From contig CAWESU010000001.1 of assembly GCA_963811805.1 (NCBI GenBank), positions 2,542,001-2,606,000 of the forward strand: a stretch of 64,000 nucleotides of DNA. The letters run 5' to 3'. Every line of letters starts with the position of its first letter. The stretch's first letter is position 1. This document shows, one piece after another, positions 51,911 through 60,744 of the stretch. Position numbers and translations under genes: made by a program. The DNA comes from DAHUXN01 sp963811805. Its GTDB lineage: Bacteria > Acidobacteriota > Terriglobia > Acidiferrales > UBA7541. A model generated the notes under the pieces. The model had not been told where the DNA came from and did no database searches. It worked only from the letters and a program-made list of their open reading frames with translations.

Positions 51911-52831
51911 CTATTTGGGCTTGGTGAAGGCCATCTCTGCTTCGCTCTCTTCCGTCCGGGTCGGATTTCCATCCCTGCGCAGGCGCAGCAGCGGCCGTTT
52001 CAGCGTCGCTCTAATTTCCGGCAGCGCGGCCCTCGCCGCGGCCACTCCAGCCGCAACCAGCTCCGGCGTCCGCTGAAAATCGTCCCAGTGAATGTCTTTC
52101 ACCGCCGGCTGCAAAATGACGTCCGCGTACCGCAGCCATCGCGGCGGCATCTGTTCCTGAATGATTGAGAACGAGCGCCCAATCACCTCGATCGTGTTTT
52201 TGGGCCTTTGATCCGGCTGCCCCGGGTCCAGATGGACGGCAATGACCACGTCGGCACCCATGTGCCGCAGCGATTCAGTGGGCACATGCTCGGTCAAAAA
52301 GCCGTCGACGAGCATGCGTCCCTCGTGTTCAACGGGTATGAAAAGCCCGGGGTAAGCGCAAGACGCGCGCAGCGGCGGCCCTAGCTCGCCTTTGGTGAAG
52401 CAAACCGTCTGGCCCGTGACCAAATCCGTGGACACGATGCCGAACGGAATTCTCATCTCCTCAAACGTTCGAAGCGTAGTGAATTTCCGCAGAAAGCCTT
52501 CCAGGCGCTCATTGGTGGCCATGCCCATGCGCGAAATGGTCCAGCGGCCAAAATCGCGGAAATGCGTCAGCATACCCTGGCGCTCGAGTTCGTCGAGAGT
52601 CGTGCCGGCAGCGTAAGCCGCGCCGACCAGCGCGCCGACGCTGGTCCCCGCCAGCAGGTCTATAGGGATTTCGTTTTCCTCCAGCACGCGCAGCACGCCA
52701 ATATGCGCGATTCCGCGCGCAAATCCGCCGCCCAGCGCGACGCCGATAACCGGCCGCTCCTCTGGCTGGCGGTAGGCAAACTCGCGAATCCCTTTGACCG
52801 CTGACCCGATCCACCGCAGGACGTTGCTCAC
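51911..52831 (-). CDS. Patatin-like phospholipase
   Basis: 306 residues. Oxyanion loop G-G-G-F-A-R-G-I-A-H-I-G, nucleophile elbow A-G-T-S-V-G, and catalytic Asp in M-L-V-D-G-F-L-T, the Ser-Asp dyad of RssA/YchK-type patatins. Acyl hydrolase of membrane lipids, cytoplasmic side. It is divergent from the FadN-type gene. Confidence 0.9.
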   Translation of the reverse strand: MSNVLRWIGSAVKGIREFAYRQPEERPVIGVALGGGFARGIAHIGVLRVLEENEIPIDLLAGTSVGALVGAAYAAGTTLDELERQGMLTHFRDFGRWTISRMGMATNERLEGFLRKFTTLRTFEEMRIPFGIVSTDLVTGQTVCFTKGELGPPLRASCAYPGLFIPVEHEGRMLVDGFLTEHVPTESLRHMGADVVIAVHLDPGQPDQRPKNTIEVIGRSFSIIQEQMPPRWLRYADVILQPAVKDIHWDDFQRTPELVAAGVAAARAALPEIRATLKRPLLRLRRDGNPTRTEESEAEMAFTKPK

Positions 52832-52938
52832 CCGTTAGGCCTCTGTATATAGAACATTGTAGCGCGTCCAAAGTTGCACTGGATTTCCGGTTGACCAGGG
52901 TATGTCCGTTTCTGTACCCTCCAATTCGCCCCTACCTT

Positions 52939-55326
52939 ATGAGCATTCGCATTGAAAAAGCGGTAGTTCTGGGAGCCGGAACAATGGGCGCGCGCATCGC
53001 CGCGCATCTGGCCAATGCCGGCGTGCCCTGTGCCTTGCTGGATATGGTTCCGCGGGAGCCGTCTGCGCCCAGAAATCGCTTGGCGCTCGCCGGAATCGAA
53101 GCCGCGAAAAAATCCCGCCCCGCGGCGTTTTTCGTCCCTGATTTCGCGCGGCTGATCAAGCCCGGGAATTTCGAAGACAATCTCGATTGGTGCAAGGACG
53201 CCGACTGGATCATCGAAGCCGTCGTCGAAGACCTGGAAATCAAGCGCAACCTGCTCGCTCTCGTCGAGCAGCACCGCCGCCCCGGCACAATCATCACCAC
53301 GAACACTTCCGGCCTGCCGATTCATCTGGTCGCGGAGGGCCGCTCGGACGATTTCCAGGCGCACTGGGCGGGCACCCATTTTTTCAACCCGCCGCGCTAC
53401 ATGAAACTGGTCGAGCTGATCGCCGGCCCGAAAACCAAGCCCGAAGTTCTGGCCGCGCTCGATGAATTCTGCGACCGCCGTCTCGGCAAAGGCGTGGTCG
53501 CCGCGAAAGACACCCCGAATTTCATCGCCAATCGCATCGGCACATTTTCCATGCTCAACGCGGTGCGCCTGATGATGGAAATCGACATGAGCGTGGAAGA
53601 TGTCGACGGCTGCACCGGTCCGGCCATCGGCCAGCCCAAATCCGCGACGTTTCGCACCGCGGATCTTGTCGGCCTCGACGTGCTCGCGCACGTGGTGCGC
53701 AACATCTACGACACCGTGCCCAACGATGAGTCGCGCGGAATTTACAAATTGCCGCCGCTCATCGAAGAGATGATGAAGCGCGGCTGGCTCGGGGAGAAAA
53801 CGGGCAGCGGCTTCTACAAGCGCGTCAAGGGTTCCGGCGGCGAAAGCGAAATCCTCACCCTCGACTGGAAGACGATGGATTATCGCCCGCGCCAGAAATC
53901 GAAATTCGCCTCCATCGAAGCGGGCAAAATGATCGAAGACACGCGCGAGCGCCTGCGCTCCTTCGTGAATCCGCTTTTCGACGGCAAAGTCGTCGACAAG
54001 GCCGCGCGCTTCATCTGGGGCGCGCTGTCCGAGACGTGCCTCTACGCCGCGCGGCGCGTTCCGGAAATCGCCGACCGCATCGTCGAAGTCGACCGCGCGA
54101 TGCGCTGGGGATTCGGCTGGGAGCTTGGCCCGTTTGAAGTGTGGGACGCCGTCGGCGTCGAGCGCATGGCGCAGATGCTCAAAATGCTCGGCAAGCAGAT
54201 GCCGCCGCTGGTGACTTCACTTTTATCCTCGGGCAAAAAAACATTTTACGAATCCTCGGCCGGCCACACGAGCTACTTCGATCTCGCCGCGACGGCTTAT
54301 AAGCCCGTCGAAGAATCGCCGGGCATCGTCATTCTGAAATCGCTGCATGAACAATCGAAAGTCGTGGAAGGAAACGCCGGTGCAAGCCTGATCGATTTGG
54401 GCGACGGCGTGGTCTGCTGCGAATTCCACGCCAAGATGAACGCCATCGGCGGAGACATCGTCGCCATGCTGCACGCCGGCCTGAAGCGCCTGCAGAGCGA
54501 TTTCGACGCCATGGTCATCGCCAATCAGGCCGCGAATTTTTCCGTCGGCGCGAACCTGATGCTCTTGCTGGTGAGCGCGCAGGAGCAGGAGTGGGACGAT
54601 GTGCACTTAGCCGTTCGCCAATTCCAAAACATGAACATGGCCGTCAAGTACGCGCCGCGCCCCGTCGTGGCCGCGCCGCAGGGTATGGCTCTGGGCGGCG
54701 GCTGCGAAATCAGCCTGCACGCCGCGCGCATCCACGCTGCCGCGGAGGCCTACATCGGACTTGTCGAAGTCGGCGTCGGTTTGATCCCCGCGGGCGGCGG
54801 CTCCAAGGAAATGCTGATTCGCGCCAATGAACACGCGGCCGGCGGCGAAGATTTGGATTTATTCCACGCCATGAAGCCCATCTTCCAGAACATCGCCATG
54901 GCCAAAGTCGGCACCAGCGCCGAAGAGTGCCGCGAGCTCGGCTATTTGCGCCCCTCGGATCTCGTTGCCATGAATCGCGACCGTCTGGTCGCCGACGCCA
55001 AGCAAACCGCGCTGGCCATGTTCCGCGCGGGCTATCATCCGCCCGCGCCTCCGCAGATTCGCGTGCTCGGCGAAGAAATGCTCGCCGCCGCCAAGCTCGC
55101 CATCCATCAGATGCTGCGCGGCGCCTACATTTCCGATTACGACGCGCTCGTCGCGCGCAAGCTCGCGACGGTCCTCGCCGGCGGCGCGCTCTCCGCGTCG
55201 CAGTTCGTCTCCGAGCAGTACGTTCTCGACCTGGAACGCGAGGCCTTCGTCTCCCTTTGCGGCGAACGCAAAACCCAGGAGCGCATCGCCCACACCCTCA
55301 AGACCGGCAAACCGCTGCGAAACTGA
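52939..55326 (+). CDS. fadN: FadN-type 3-hydroxyacyl-CoA dehydrogenase / enoyl-CoA hydratase
   Basis: 795 residues from ATG 52939 (the upstream ATG would add a stretch without domain sense). The dehydrogenase comes first: V-V-L-G-A-G-T-M-G-A-R-I-A NAD site, and H-F-F-N-P-P-R-Y-M-K-L-V-E. The hydratase follows at the C-terminus with A-P-Q-G-M-A-L-G-G-G-C-E. This order and length match FadN of Bacillus rather than E. coli FadB. The thiolase and acyl-CoA dehydrogenase that usually accompany it are not adjacent here. Confidence 0.9.
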   Translation: MSIRIEKAVVLGAGTMGARIAAHLANAGVPCALLDMVPREPSAPRNRLALAGIEAAKKSRPAAFFVPDFARLIKPGNFEDNLDWCKDADWIIEAVVEDLEIKRNLLALVEQHRRPGTIITTNTSGLPIHLVAEGRSDDFQAHWAGTHFFNPPRYMKLVELIAGPKTKPEVLAALDEFCDRRLGKGVVAAKDTPNFIANRIGTFSMLNAVRLMMEIDMSVEDVDGCTGPAIGQPKSATFRTADLVGLDVLAHVVRNIYDTVPNDESRGIYKLPPLIEEMMKRGWLGEKTGSGFYKRVKGSGGESEILTLDWKTMDYRPRQKSKFASIEAGKMIEDTRERLRSFVNPLFDGKVVDKAARFIWGALSETCLYAARRVPEIADRIVEVDRAMRWGFGWELGPFEVWDAVGVERMAQMLKMLGKQMPPLVTSLLSSGKKTFYESSAGHTSYFDLAATAYKPVEESPGIVILKSLHEQSKVVEGNAGASLIDLGDGVVCCEFHAKMNAIGGDIVAMLHAGLKRLQSDFDAMVIANQAANFSVGANLMLLLVSAQEQEWDDVHLAVRQFQNMNMAVKYAPRPVVAAPQGMALGGGCEISLHAARIHAAAEAYIGLVEVGVGLIPAGGGSKEMLIRANEHAAGGEDLDLFHAMKPIFQNIAMAKVGTSAEECRELGYLRPSDLVAMNRDRLVADAKQTALAMFRAGYHPPAPPQIRVLGEEMLAAAKLAIHQMLRGAYISDYDALVARKLATVLAGGALSASQFVSEQYVLDLEREAFVSLCGERKTQERIAHTLKTGKPLRN

Positions 55327-55387
55327 AAAATTCGTGACTCCGAGCGCAAAATGCGTATAGTGTGCTGAGCCATTCCCGGAGGGTGTC

Positions 55388-55975
55388 ATGAAGAAACTCA
55401 TCGGAATCGCAGCAGCAACGTTCTTCCTCTTTTCGATGTCCGCCTTTGCCGCGCAGCAGCATCCGGCGGCGCACCCGGCAGCACACGCGCCACAGGCTCG
55501 CGCGCCGCAAAAAAGCGAGCCCGTCGGCCACGGATACATTCCCTCCCGCGGCCCCACGCCGTCGCGTGCGCCAGTGCGTCCGGCGGCGAAGGCTCCGGCA
55601 GGCAATGGGCACCCCACTTATGCGGATCAGGCAGGACATCCCTCGGCGCCTCACGTCCACGCCAGCACTGGCAAGTGGGTCGGCAGTGGCCCGAGCCCGC
55701 ACTATCACCTCGATCATCCTTGGGAGCACGGCCATTTCCCCGGACAGATCGGCCGCAGCTACGTCTATCGCCTCGTCGGTGGCGGGCCGTCGCGCTTCCA
55801 GTTCGGCGCTTTTTTCTGGAGCGTGGCTCCCTATGACCTTGACTATTGCTCCGACTGGCTGTGGGACTCCGACGACATCGTGATTTACGCTGACCCTGAC
55901 AACCCGGGCTGGTATTTGGCCTATAACGTCCGGCTGGGCACTTACGTGCACGTGATGTATCTCGGCCCCGCGTAG
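55388..55975 (+). CDS. Secreted His/Pro/Ala-rich protein
   Basis: 195 residues behind GGAGGG. The signal peptide (I-G-I-A-A-A-T-F-F-L-F-S-M-S-A-F-A-A) is followed by a low-complexity His/Pro/Ala region (residues 22-100), then a domain with Y-H-L-D-H-P-W-E-H-G-H-F-P-G and a Tyr-rich end (W-Y-L-A-Y-N-V-R-L-G-T-Y-V-H-V-M-Y). Metal binding by the histidines is a guess; no family is recognised. Confidence 0.6.
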   Translation: MKKLIGIAAATFFLFSMSAFAAQQHPAAHPAAHAPQARAPQKSEPVGHGYIPSRGPTPSRAPVRPAAKAPAGNGHPTYADQAGHPSAPHVHASTGKWVGSGPSPHYHLDHPWEHGHFPGQIGRSYVYRLVGGGPSRFQFGAFFWSVAPYDLDYCSDWLWDSDDIVIYADPDNPGWYLAYNVRLGTYVHVMYLGPA

Positions 55976-56009
55976 CCCGCTCGCCCGAAAGTAAGCGCGC
56001 GGCCATAAC

Positions 56010-56069
56010 GAAACATTTGTTTCACGGGTATCGCTTGCCCTATGGGCGATAGTAGATTCGTCCATAGGG
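56010..56069. promoter_or_regulatory. Two inverted repeats upstream of the amidohydrolase operon
   Basis: GAAACA-TT-TGTTTC is a perfect palindrome (56010-56023). CCCTATGG (56038-56045) and CCATAGGG (56062-56069) form an 8-bp stem with a 16-base loop. They lie 135-195 bp upstream of gene 56205 in an otherwise empty 229-bp gap. Either may be a regulator site; no T run follows, so a terminator is unlikely. Confidence 0.4.
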
Positions 56070-56204
56070 TGCTTGCCTTCACGCTTTTAATCTCTCAGAA
56101 CAGTTGACACCGTTACAGCCTACCGATAGCATCTGCCCTCTCTGAATCTGTTTCAGGAATCAAGGGTCGGTCCGGAACGAAAACGTCATTTCCCGGGGTG
56201 TGAA

Positions 56205-57656
56205 ATGAAACAACGAAACCGCATTCGTTCGTTCGCCGCATTTTTCGTGATTGGCGCCATGTGCGCGATTGCCGCGCTCGGTTTTCCTCGCATGACGTTT
56301 GCGCAGGCGCAGAGCGAATTGTCCATATCCGCGGGCCTCGGGCAGACCGGCGAGCCGCGCTTCTTCGCCATCAAAGGAGCGCGCATCGTGCCGGTGTCCG
56401 GGCCGGTCATTGAAAAGGGCACCGTGGTCATGGCCAACGGAATCATCACCGCCGTCGGCACCGACGTCGCCATTCCGCCCGAAGCCGCGGTCATCGACGG
56501 CGCAGGTCTCACCGTTTATCCAGGCCTGATCGACGCAGGCACCACCGTTGGCCTGCCCTCGCCGGAAAGCGCAGGTGCGCCTGCTGGACGAGGACGCGGC
56601 CCGCGCGCCGCGGCGCCCGCAAAGCAAGCCAACGGACCGCAGGATCGTCCTCAAACCACGCCCTGGGACATCGCCGCGAACGAATTGAATCCCGACGATC
56701 CGCGCATCCAGACGTGGCGTAACGCTGGATTCACCACCGCTCTCGTCCAGCCCGAGGGCGGAATTTTCCCCGGCCAGGGCTCCGTCGTCGATCTCGGCGA
56801 CGAGCGCGCCGGAAACATGGTCGTCGTGCCGCGCGCCACTCTCGGCATCGCCTTCGAGACTTCCGGCAATTTCTCCAGCTTTCCCACCTCGCTGATGGGC
56901 GCGGTCGCTTATGTGCGCCAGGTTTTCATCGACACGCGCTGGTATCAGGACGCCGAAGCCGCCTACGACGCGCATCAGTCCGGCGTCGAGCGCCCGCCGT
57001 ATGACCGCACCGAAGTCGTCGTCGGCGACGCGCTCAAAAATAACGAACTCGTTCTACTCCCGGCGGACGAAAAGCTCCGCATTTATCGCGCGATTCGCTT
57101 GGCCAACGAATGGCAGATTCGCGCCGCGATGTACGGCGTGCAGCAAGGCTACGACATGGCCAACGAAATCGCCGCCAGCAAACTTCCCGTGTTCCTCAAC
57201 GTGAACTGGCCGAAAATGCCGAAGGGCGGAGACGAAGATGCCATCACCCTGCGCGATTTGCGTTTCTGGGACCGCGCGCCCTCTACTCCTGCGGCGCTTT
57301 CGAAGGTGGGCGTGATGTACGCCTTTTACTCCGGCGGCCTCGCCGATCCCAAGGACATTTTGAAAAACGTGAAGAAAGCGATCGACGCGGGCCTCTCGCC
57401 GGATGACGCGCTGAAAGCGATGACCGTGAACCCGGCGCAAATTCTCGGCGTCGCCGATCGCATGGGCTCCATCGATCAGGGCAAAATCGCCAATCTCGTC
57501 GTAACCGACGGCGACCTCTTCGGCGAAAAAACAAAAATCAAAGACGTCTTCGTCGACGGCATGCGCTACGAAATTCACGAAGAGGCTTCGCCGGGCCCCC
57601 CCGGGGGCGGCGAGCCAATGCCCATGCAGCAGAGCGGCGAGGGGGTGCAGCCATGA
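56205..57656 (+). CDS. Secreted amidohydrolase homologue lacking the HxH metal site
   Basis: 483 residues. The signal peptide (F-F-V-I-G-A-M-C-A-I-A-A-L-G-F) precedes an amidohydrolase fold: I-K-G-A-R-I-V-P-V-S-G-P, V-Y-P-G-L-I-D-A-G-T-T-V-G, and the C-terminal A-L-K-A-M-T-V-N-P-A-Q-I-L-G-V-A-D-R-M-G-S-I-D-Q-G-K. At the place of the usual D-x-H-x-H it has D-A-G-T-T, so strand-1 metal ligands are missing. It may be a non-catalytic partner. Overlaps the next gene by four bases (ATGA). Confidence 0.85.
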   Translation: MKQRNRIRSFAAFFVIGAMCAIAALGFPRMTFAQAQSELSISAGLGQTGEPRFFAIKGARIVPVSGPVIEKGTVVMANGIITAVGTDVAIPPEAAVIDGAGLTVYPGLIDAGTTVGLPSPESAGAPAGRGRGPRAAAPAKQANGPQDRPQTTPWDIAANELNPDDPRIQTWRNAGFTTALVQPEGGIFPGQGSVVDLGDERAGNMVVVPRATLGIAFETSGNFSSFPTSLMGAVAYVRQVFIDTRWYQDAEAAYDAHQSGVERPPYDRTEVVVGDALKNNELVLLPADEKLRIYRAIRLANEWQIRAAMYGVQQGYDMANEIAASKLPVFLNVNWPKMPKGGDEDAITLRDLRFWDRAPSTPAALSKVGVMYAFYSGGLADPKDILKNVKKAIDAGLSPDDALKAMTVNPAQILGVADRMGSIDQGKIANLVVTDGDLFGEKTKIKDVFVDGMRYEIHEEASPGPPGGGEPMPMQQSGEGVQP

Positions 57657-59110
57657 ACTTCGGAAAAATGAATTCGCTGAGTTCGTTGAAAATGTTTGCA
57701 ATTCTCGCCGCGGCGGCGCTGCTTCCGCTCGCCGCGGGCGCGCAGGATGAATCCGGCGTCACGCTCATCAAGAACGCCACCGTCATCACCATCACCCATG
57801 GCCGCATTGAGCACGGCTCGGTGCTCATTCGCGACGGCAAAATCGCCGACGTGGGCGCGGATGTGCAGGCTCCCGCTGGCGCCAAAATCATCGACGCCAC
57901 CGGCATGTACCTCATGCCCGGCATCGTTGATTGCCACACGCACATTGCCGTCGACGGCGACGTCAACGAAGGCAGCATCTCCGTCTCGTCCATGGTGAAC
58001 ATCAAAGACGTGCTCAATCCCTACGACATCAACATGTATCACGAGCTCGCCGGCGGCGTGGTGATCGGCAACGTGCTCCACGGTAGCGCCAATCCCATCG
58101 GCGGCCAGACCATCGTCATCAAATTCAAGTACGGCGGGCCGCCTGACGAACTGCCGTTTCCCGATGCGCCGCCGGGAATCAAATTCGCCCTGGGCGAAAA
58201 CGTGAAACATTCCAATTTCGGCGGGCCCGTTCCGCGCTATCCGGAAACGCGCATGGGCGTCGAAGAAACCATTCGCAACGCCTTCGTGCGCGCGAAGCAA
58301 TATCAGAAAGATTGGGCTGACTACAATCAGCGCAAATCCGCGGGCGGACAGAATCTGATTCCTCCGCGCCGCGATTTGCAGCTCGAGCCGCTCGTCGAAG
58401 TCCTTGAGGGCAAGCGCTACATTCATTGCCACTCTTACGTCTCCGACGAAATTCTCATGCTCATGCGCTTGGCCAATGAGGAGGGCTTCAAAGTCCGCAC
58501 CTTCCAGCACGTTCTGGAAGGCTACAAAGTCGCCGACGAAATGGTCGCCAACAATGTCGGTGGCTCGACCTTCTCCGACTGGTGGGCCTACAAAATGGAA
58601 GCGTACGAAGCCATTCCGTACAACGCCGCGCTGATGACTCGCCGTGGCGTCATCGTCTCCGTGAATTCCGATGATCCCGAGGAAGCCCGCCATCTGAATC
58701 AGGAAGCCGCGAAGAGCATGCACTACGGCGATCTGACGGAAAATGAAGCGCTGCGCCTGGTCACCCTCAATCCCGCGATTCAACTCGGCATCGACAATCA
58801 CGTCGGTTCCATCGAAACCGGCAAGGATGCCGATCTGGTCATCTACAATCACGATCCGCTGAGCGTCTACGCCGTGGTGCAGAAAACCATCATCGACGGA
58901 AAAGTTTATTTCGACCGCCAGGAGGATCTTGCCAATCGCGCGGCGCTCGCCAAGGAGAAGCAGGATTTGCTCGACAAGCAGAAAAATGCGGGCAAGCCCG
59001 CCGCGCCGCCGGCCATGGAGAATCAGAAGAACGAGAAAAAGTCGAAGAAGGGCAAGAAAACACCCGATACGCCGCAACTTGCCGATGTGACTGTCGGAGG
59101 TGCGCGATGA
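57653..59110 (+). CDS. Secreted amidohydrolase with intact HxH
   Basis: 485 residues with a signal peptide (A-I-L-A-A-A-A-L-L-P-L-A-A-G-A). M-P-G-I-V-D-C-H-T-H-I-A supplies the metal His pair, R-Y-I-H-C-H-S-Y another His, and V-N-S-D-D-P-E-E the late Asp. The C-terminus is Lys-rich. It is the most likely active member of the triplet, acting on cyclic amides or peptides in the periplasm; the substrate is unknown. Overlaps its downstream neighbour by four bases. Confidence 0.88.
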   Translation: MNFGKMNSLSSLKMFAILAAAALLPLAAGAQDESGVTLIKNATVITITHGRIEHGSVLIRDGKIADVGADVQAPAGAKIIDATGMYLMPGIVDCHTHIAVDGDVNEGSISVSSMVNIKDVLNPYDINMYHELAGGVVIGNVLHGSANPIGGQTIVIKFKYGGPPDELPFPDAPPGIKFALGENVKHSNFGGPVPRYPETRMGVEETIRNAFVRAKQYQKDWADYNQRKSAGGQNLIPPRRDLQLEPLVEVLEGKRYIHCHSYVSDEILMLMRLANEEGFKVRTFQHVLEGYKVADEMVANNVGGSTFSDWWAYKMEAYEAIPYNAALMTRRGVIVSVNSDDPEEARHLNQEAAKSMHYGDLTENEALRLVTLNPAIQLGIDNHVGSIETGKDADLVIYNHDPLSVYAVVQKTIIDGKVYFDRQEDLANRAALAKEKQDLLDKQKNAGKPAAPPAMENQKNEKKSKKGKKTPDTPQLADVTVGGAR

Positions 59111-60477
59111 AAACGTTCACTGCCAACTCCGATCTTCGCAAACTTAGCCTGAAGGCCTTCGCTCCGCTGCTCCTCGCTTTCGCATTCGCTTTGCCCGCAA
59201 CAGCGCAAACTTCCACCAGCAGTGTCTACGTCATCAAGGGTGCGAAGGTCTTCACGCTTGCCGGCGCGCCCATCGAAAACGGCACGGTCGTCATTCGCGA
59301 CGGAAAAATCGCCGCCGTCGGCGCCAACGTTGATGTTCCTGATGGCGCGCAAGTCATCGACGCCTCCGGCCTCGAAGTCTATCCCGGCATGTTCGACGCA
59401 GCCGACCAGATCGGCCTTGAGGAAGTCGGCGCCGTCAGAGCCACCGTGGACACCGTCGAAACCGGCGAATTCAATCCCGATGTCACCGCCGCGACGGCCT
59501 TCAACGCGGATAGCGCTCACGTGGACGTCACCCGAGCCGACGGCATCACCGAAGTTCTCACCGTTCCCGGCTCGCTCGGCGGCGGCTTCGGTGGCGGAGG
59601 AGGTTCCGTCATCGGCGGCAACGCCTCGGCCGTAAATCTCGGCGGCTGGAACATCAACGATATGGTTATCGCGCGTCGCGCCGCTATGGAACTTACTTGG
59701 CCCTCCATCGCCACCGGCTCCTTTGATCTCACCACCATGTCGTTTCATCAGCTTCCGTTCGATGAAGCCACCAAGCAATATCACCAGAAAGTCGATGCTC
59801 TTTCCGACCTGCTCGACAAAGCGCGCCACTACGCGCAAGCCATGCAGAGCGGCGCCACCGATTTTCCGCGCGACCTCAAGCTCGAAGCCCTCGTGCCTGT
59901 CGTTCAAGGCAAAGAGCCGCTGTTGGTCGTCGCCGACTCAGCGCGCGACATTCGCAACGCCGTCGAGTATTGCCAGAAGCAGGATCTCCGCATGATTCTG
60001 GCCGGCGCCACCGAAGCGTGGAAAACCATCGATCTGCTCAAGCAGGACAACGTTCCGGTCATCATCGGTCCGATTCTCAGCATGGCGCAGGGCGAAGACG
60101 ATCCCTACGACGCCGACTACGCCATGCCCGGCCAGCTCTACGCCGCCGGGGTCAAGATTGCCTTCGGCAGCTTCAACACGTCCATGGCGCGACGCTTATC
60201 TCAGTATGCGGGTACCGCTGTGGGCTACGGTTTGCCGCAGGAAGAAGCGCTAAAGGCCGTCACCGTAAACGCGGCGCAAATGCTTGGCATCAACGATCTC
60301 GGCACGATCGAGTCTGGCAAAATCGCCAACATCGTCGTCACCGATGGCGATTTGCTCGAGCTGCGCACCCACGTCAAATATCTGTTCATCCAGGGCCAGC
60401 CGACCAGCCTCGACAACAAGCAGCTCGATCTTTACGAGCGCTTCAGCAAGCGCCCCAAGTCCACCGTCAACCCGTAG
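59107..60477 (+). CDS. Secreted amidohydrolase homologue lacking the HxH metal site
   Basis: 456 residues, signal peptide (A-P-L-L-L-A-F-A-F-A-L-P-A-T-A-Q). Fold marks are V-Y-P-G-M-F-D-A-A-D-Q-I-G-L, where HxH is absent, a Gly-rich loop (G-G-G-F-G-G-G-G-G-S), and A-V-T-V-N-A-A-Q-M-L-G-I-N-D-L-G-T-I-E-S-G-K. It resembles the first gene of the triplet more than the second in this loss. Likely to form a complex with the middle enzyme, by inference. Confidence 0.85.
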   Translation: MKTFTANSDLRKLSLKAFAPLLLAFAFALPATAQTSTSSVYVIKGAKVFTLAGAPIENGTVVIRDGKIAAVGANVDVPDGAQVIDASGLEVYPGMFDAADQIGLEEVGAVRATVDTVETGEFNPDVTAATAFNADSAHVDVTRADGITEVLTVPGSLGGGFGGGGGSVIGGNASAVNLGGWNINDMVIARRAAMELTWPSIATGSFDLTTMSFHQLPFDEATKQYHQKVDALSDLLDKARHYAQAMQSGATDFPRDLKLEALVPVVQGKEPLLVVADSARDIRNAVEYCQKQDLRMILAGATEAWKTIDLLKQDNVPVIIGPILSMAQGEDDPYDADYAMPGQLYAAGVKIAFGSFNTSMARRLSQYAGTAVGYGLPQEEALKAVTVNAAQMLGINDLGTIESGKIANIVVTDGDLLELRTHVKYLFIQGQPTSLDNKQLDLYERFSKRPKSTVNP

Positions 60478-60495
60478 GTCGGGCGCGTTTTCTAA

Positions 60496-60545
60496 CTCAG
60501 GTCCGGCCCCGATGCTTTTTATCGGGACTGACCTGAGGTTTTGTT
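60496..60545 (+). terminator. Terminator of the amidohydrolase operon
   Basis: CTCAGGTC (60496-60503) pairs with GACCTGAG (60530-60537), with an inner stem CCCGAT/ATCGGG (60508-60513 and 60521-60526), then GTTTTGTT. It is 18 bp after the last stop. Confidence 0.85.
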
Positions 60546-60744
60546 ATGGTCCTCCGCCGATGGTTTGTTTGTCGGGTATTTATGAACCAGTGGCTGCAAT
60601 CAATCACTCGCCATACCATCATAAGGACGCACCTGCGAAACAAAATGCCATCTTCGGGTGTCTAACTTTCGAGGTTGGGATTCTGTTTGCCTGCGCGCAA
60701 CATGGCCGCGAAGTCTAGCGTTCACAAAATCCGGAGGTGCTGCG

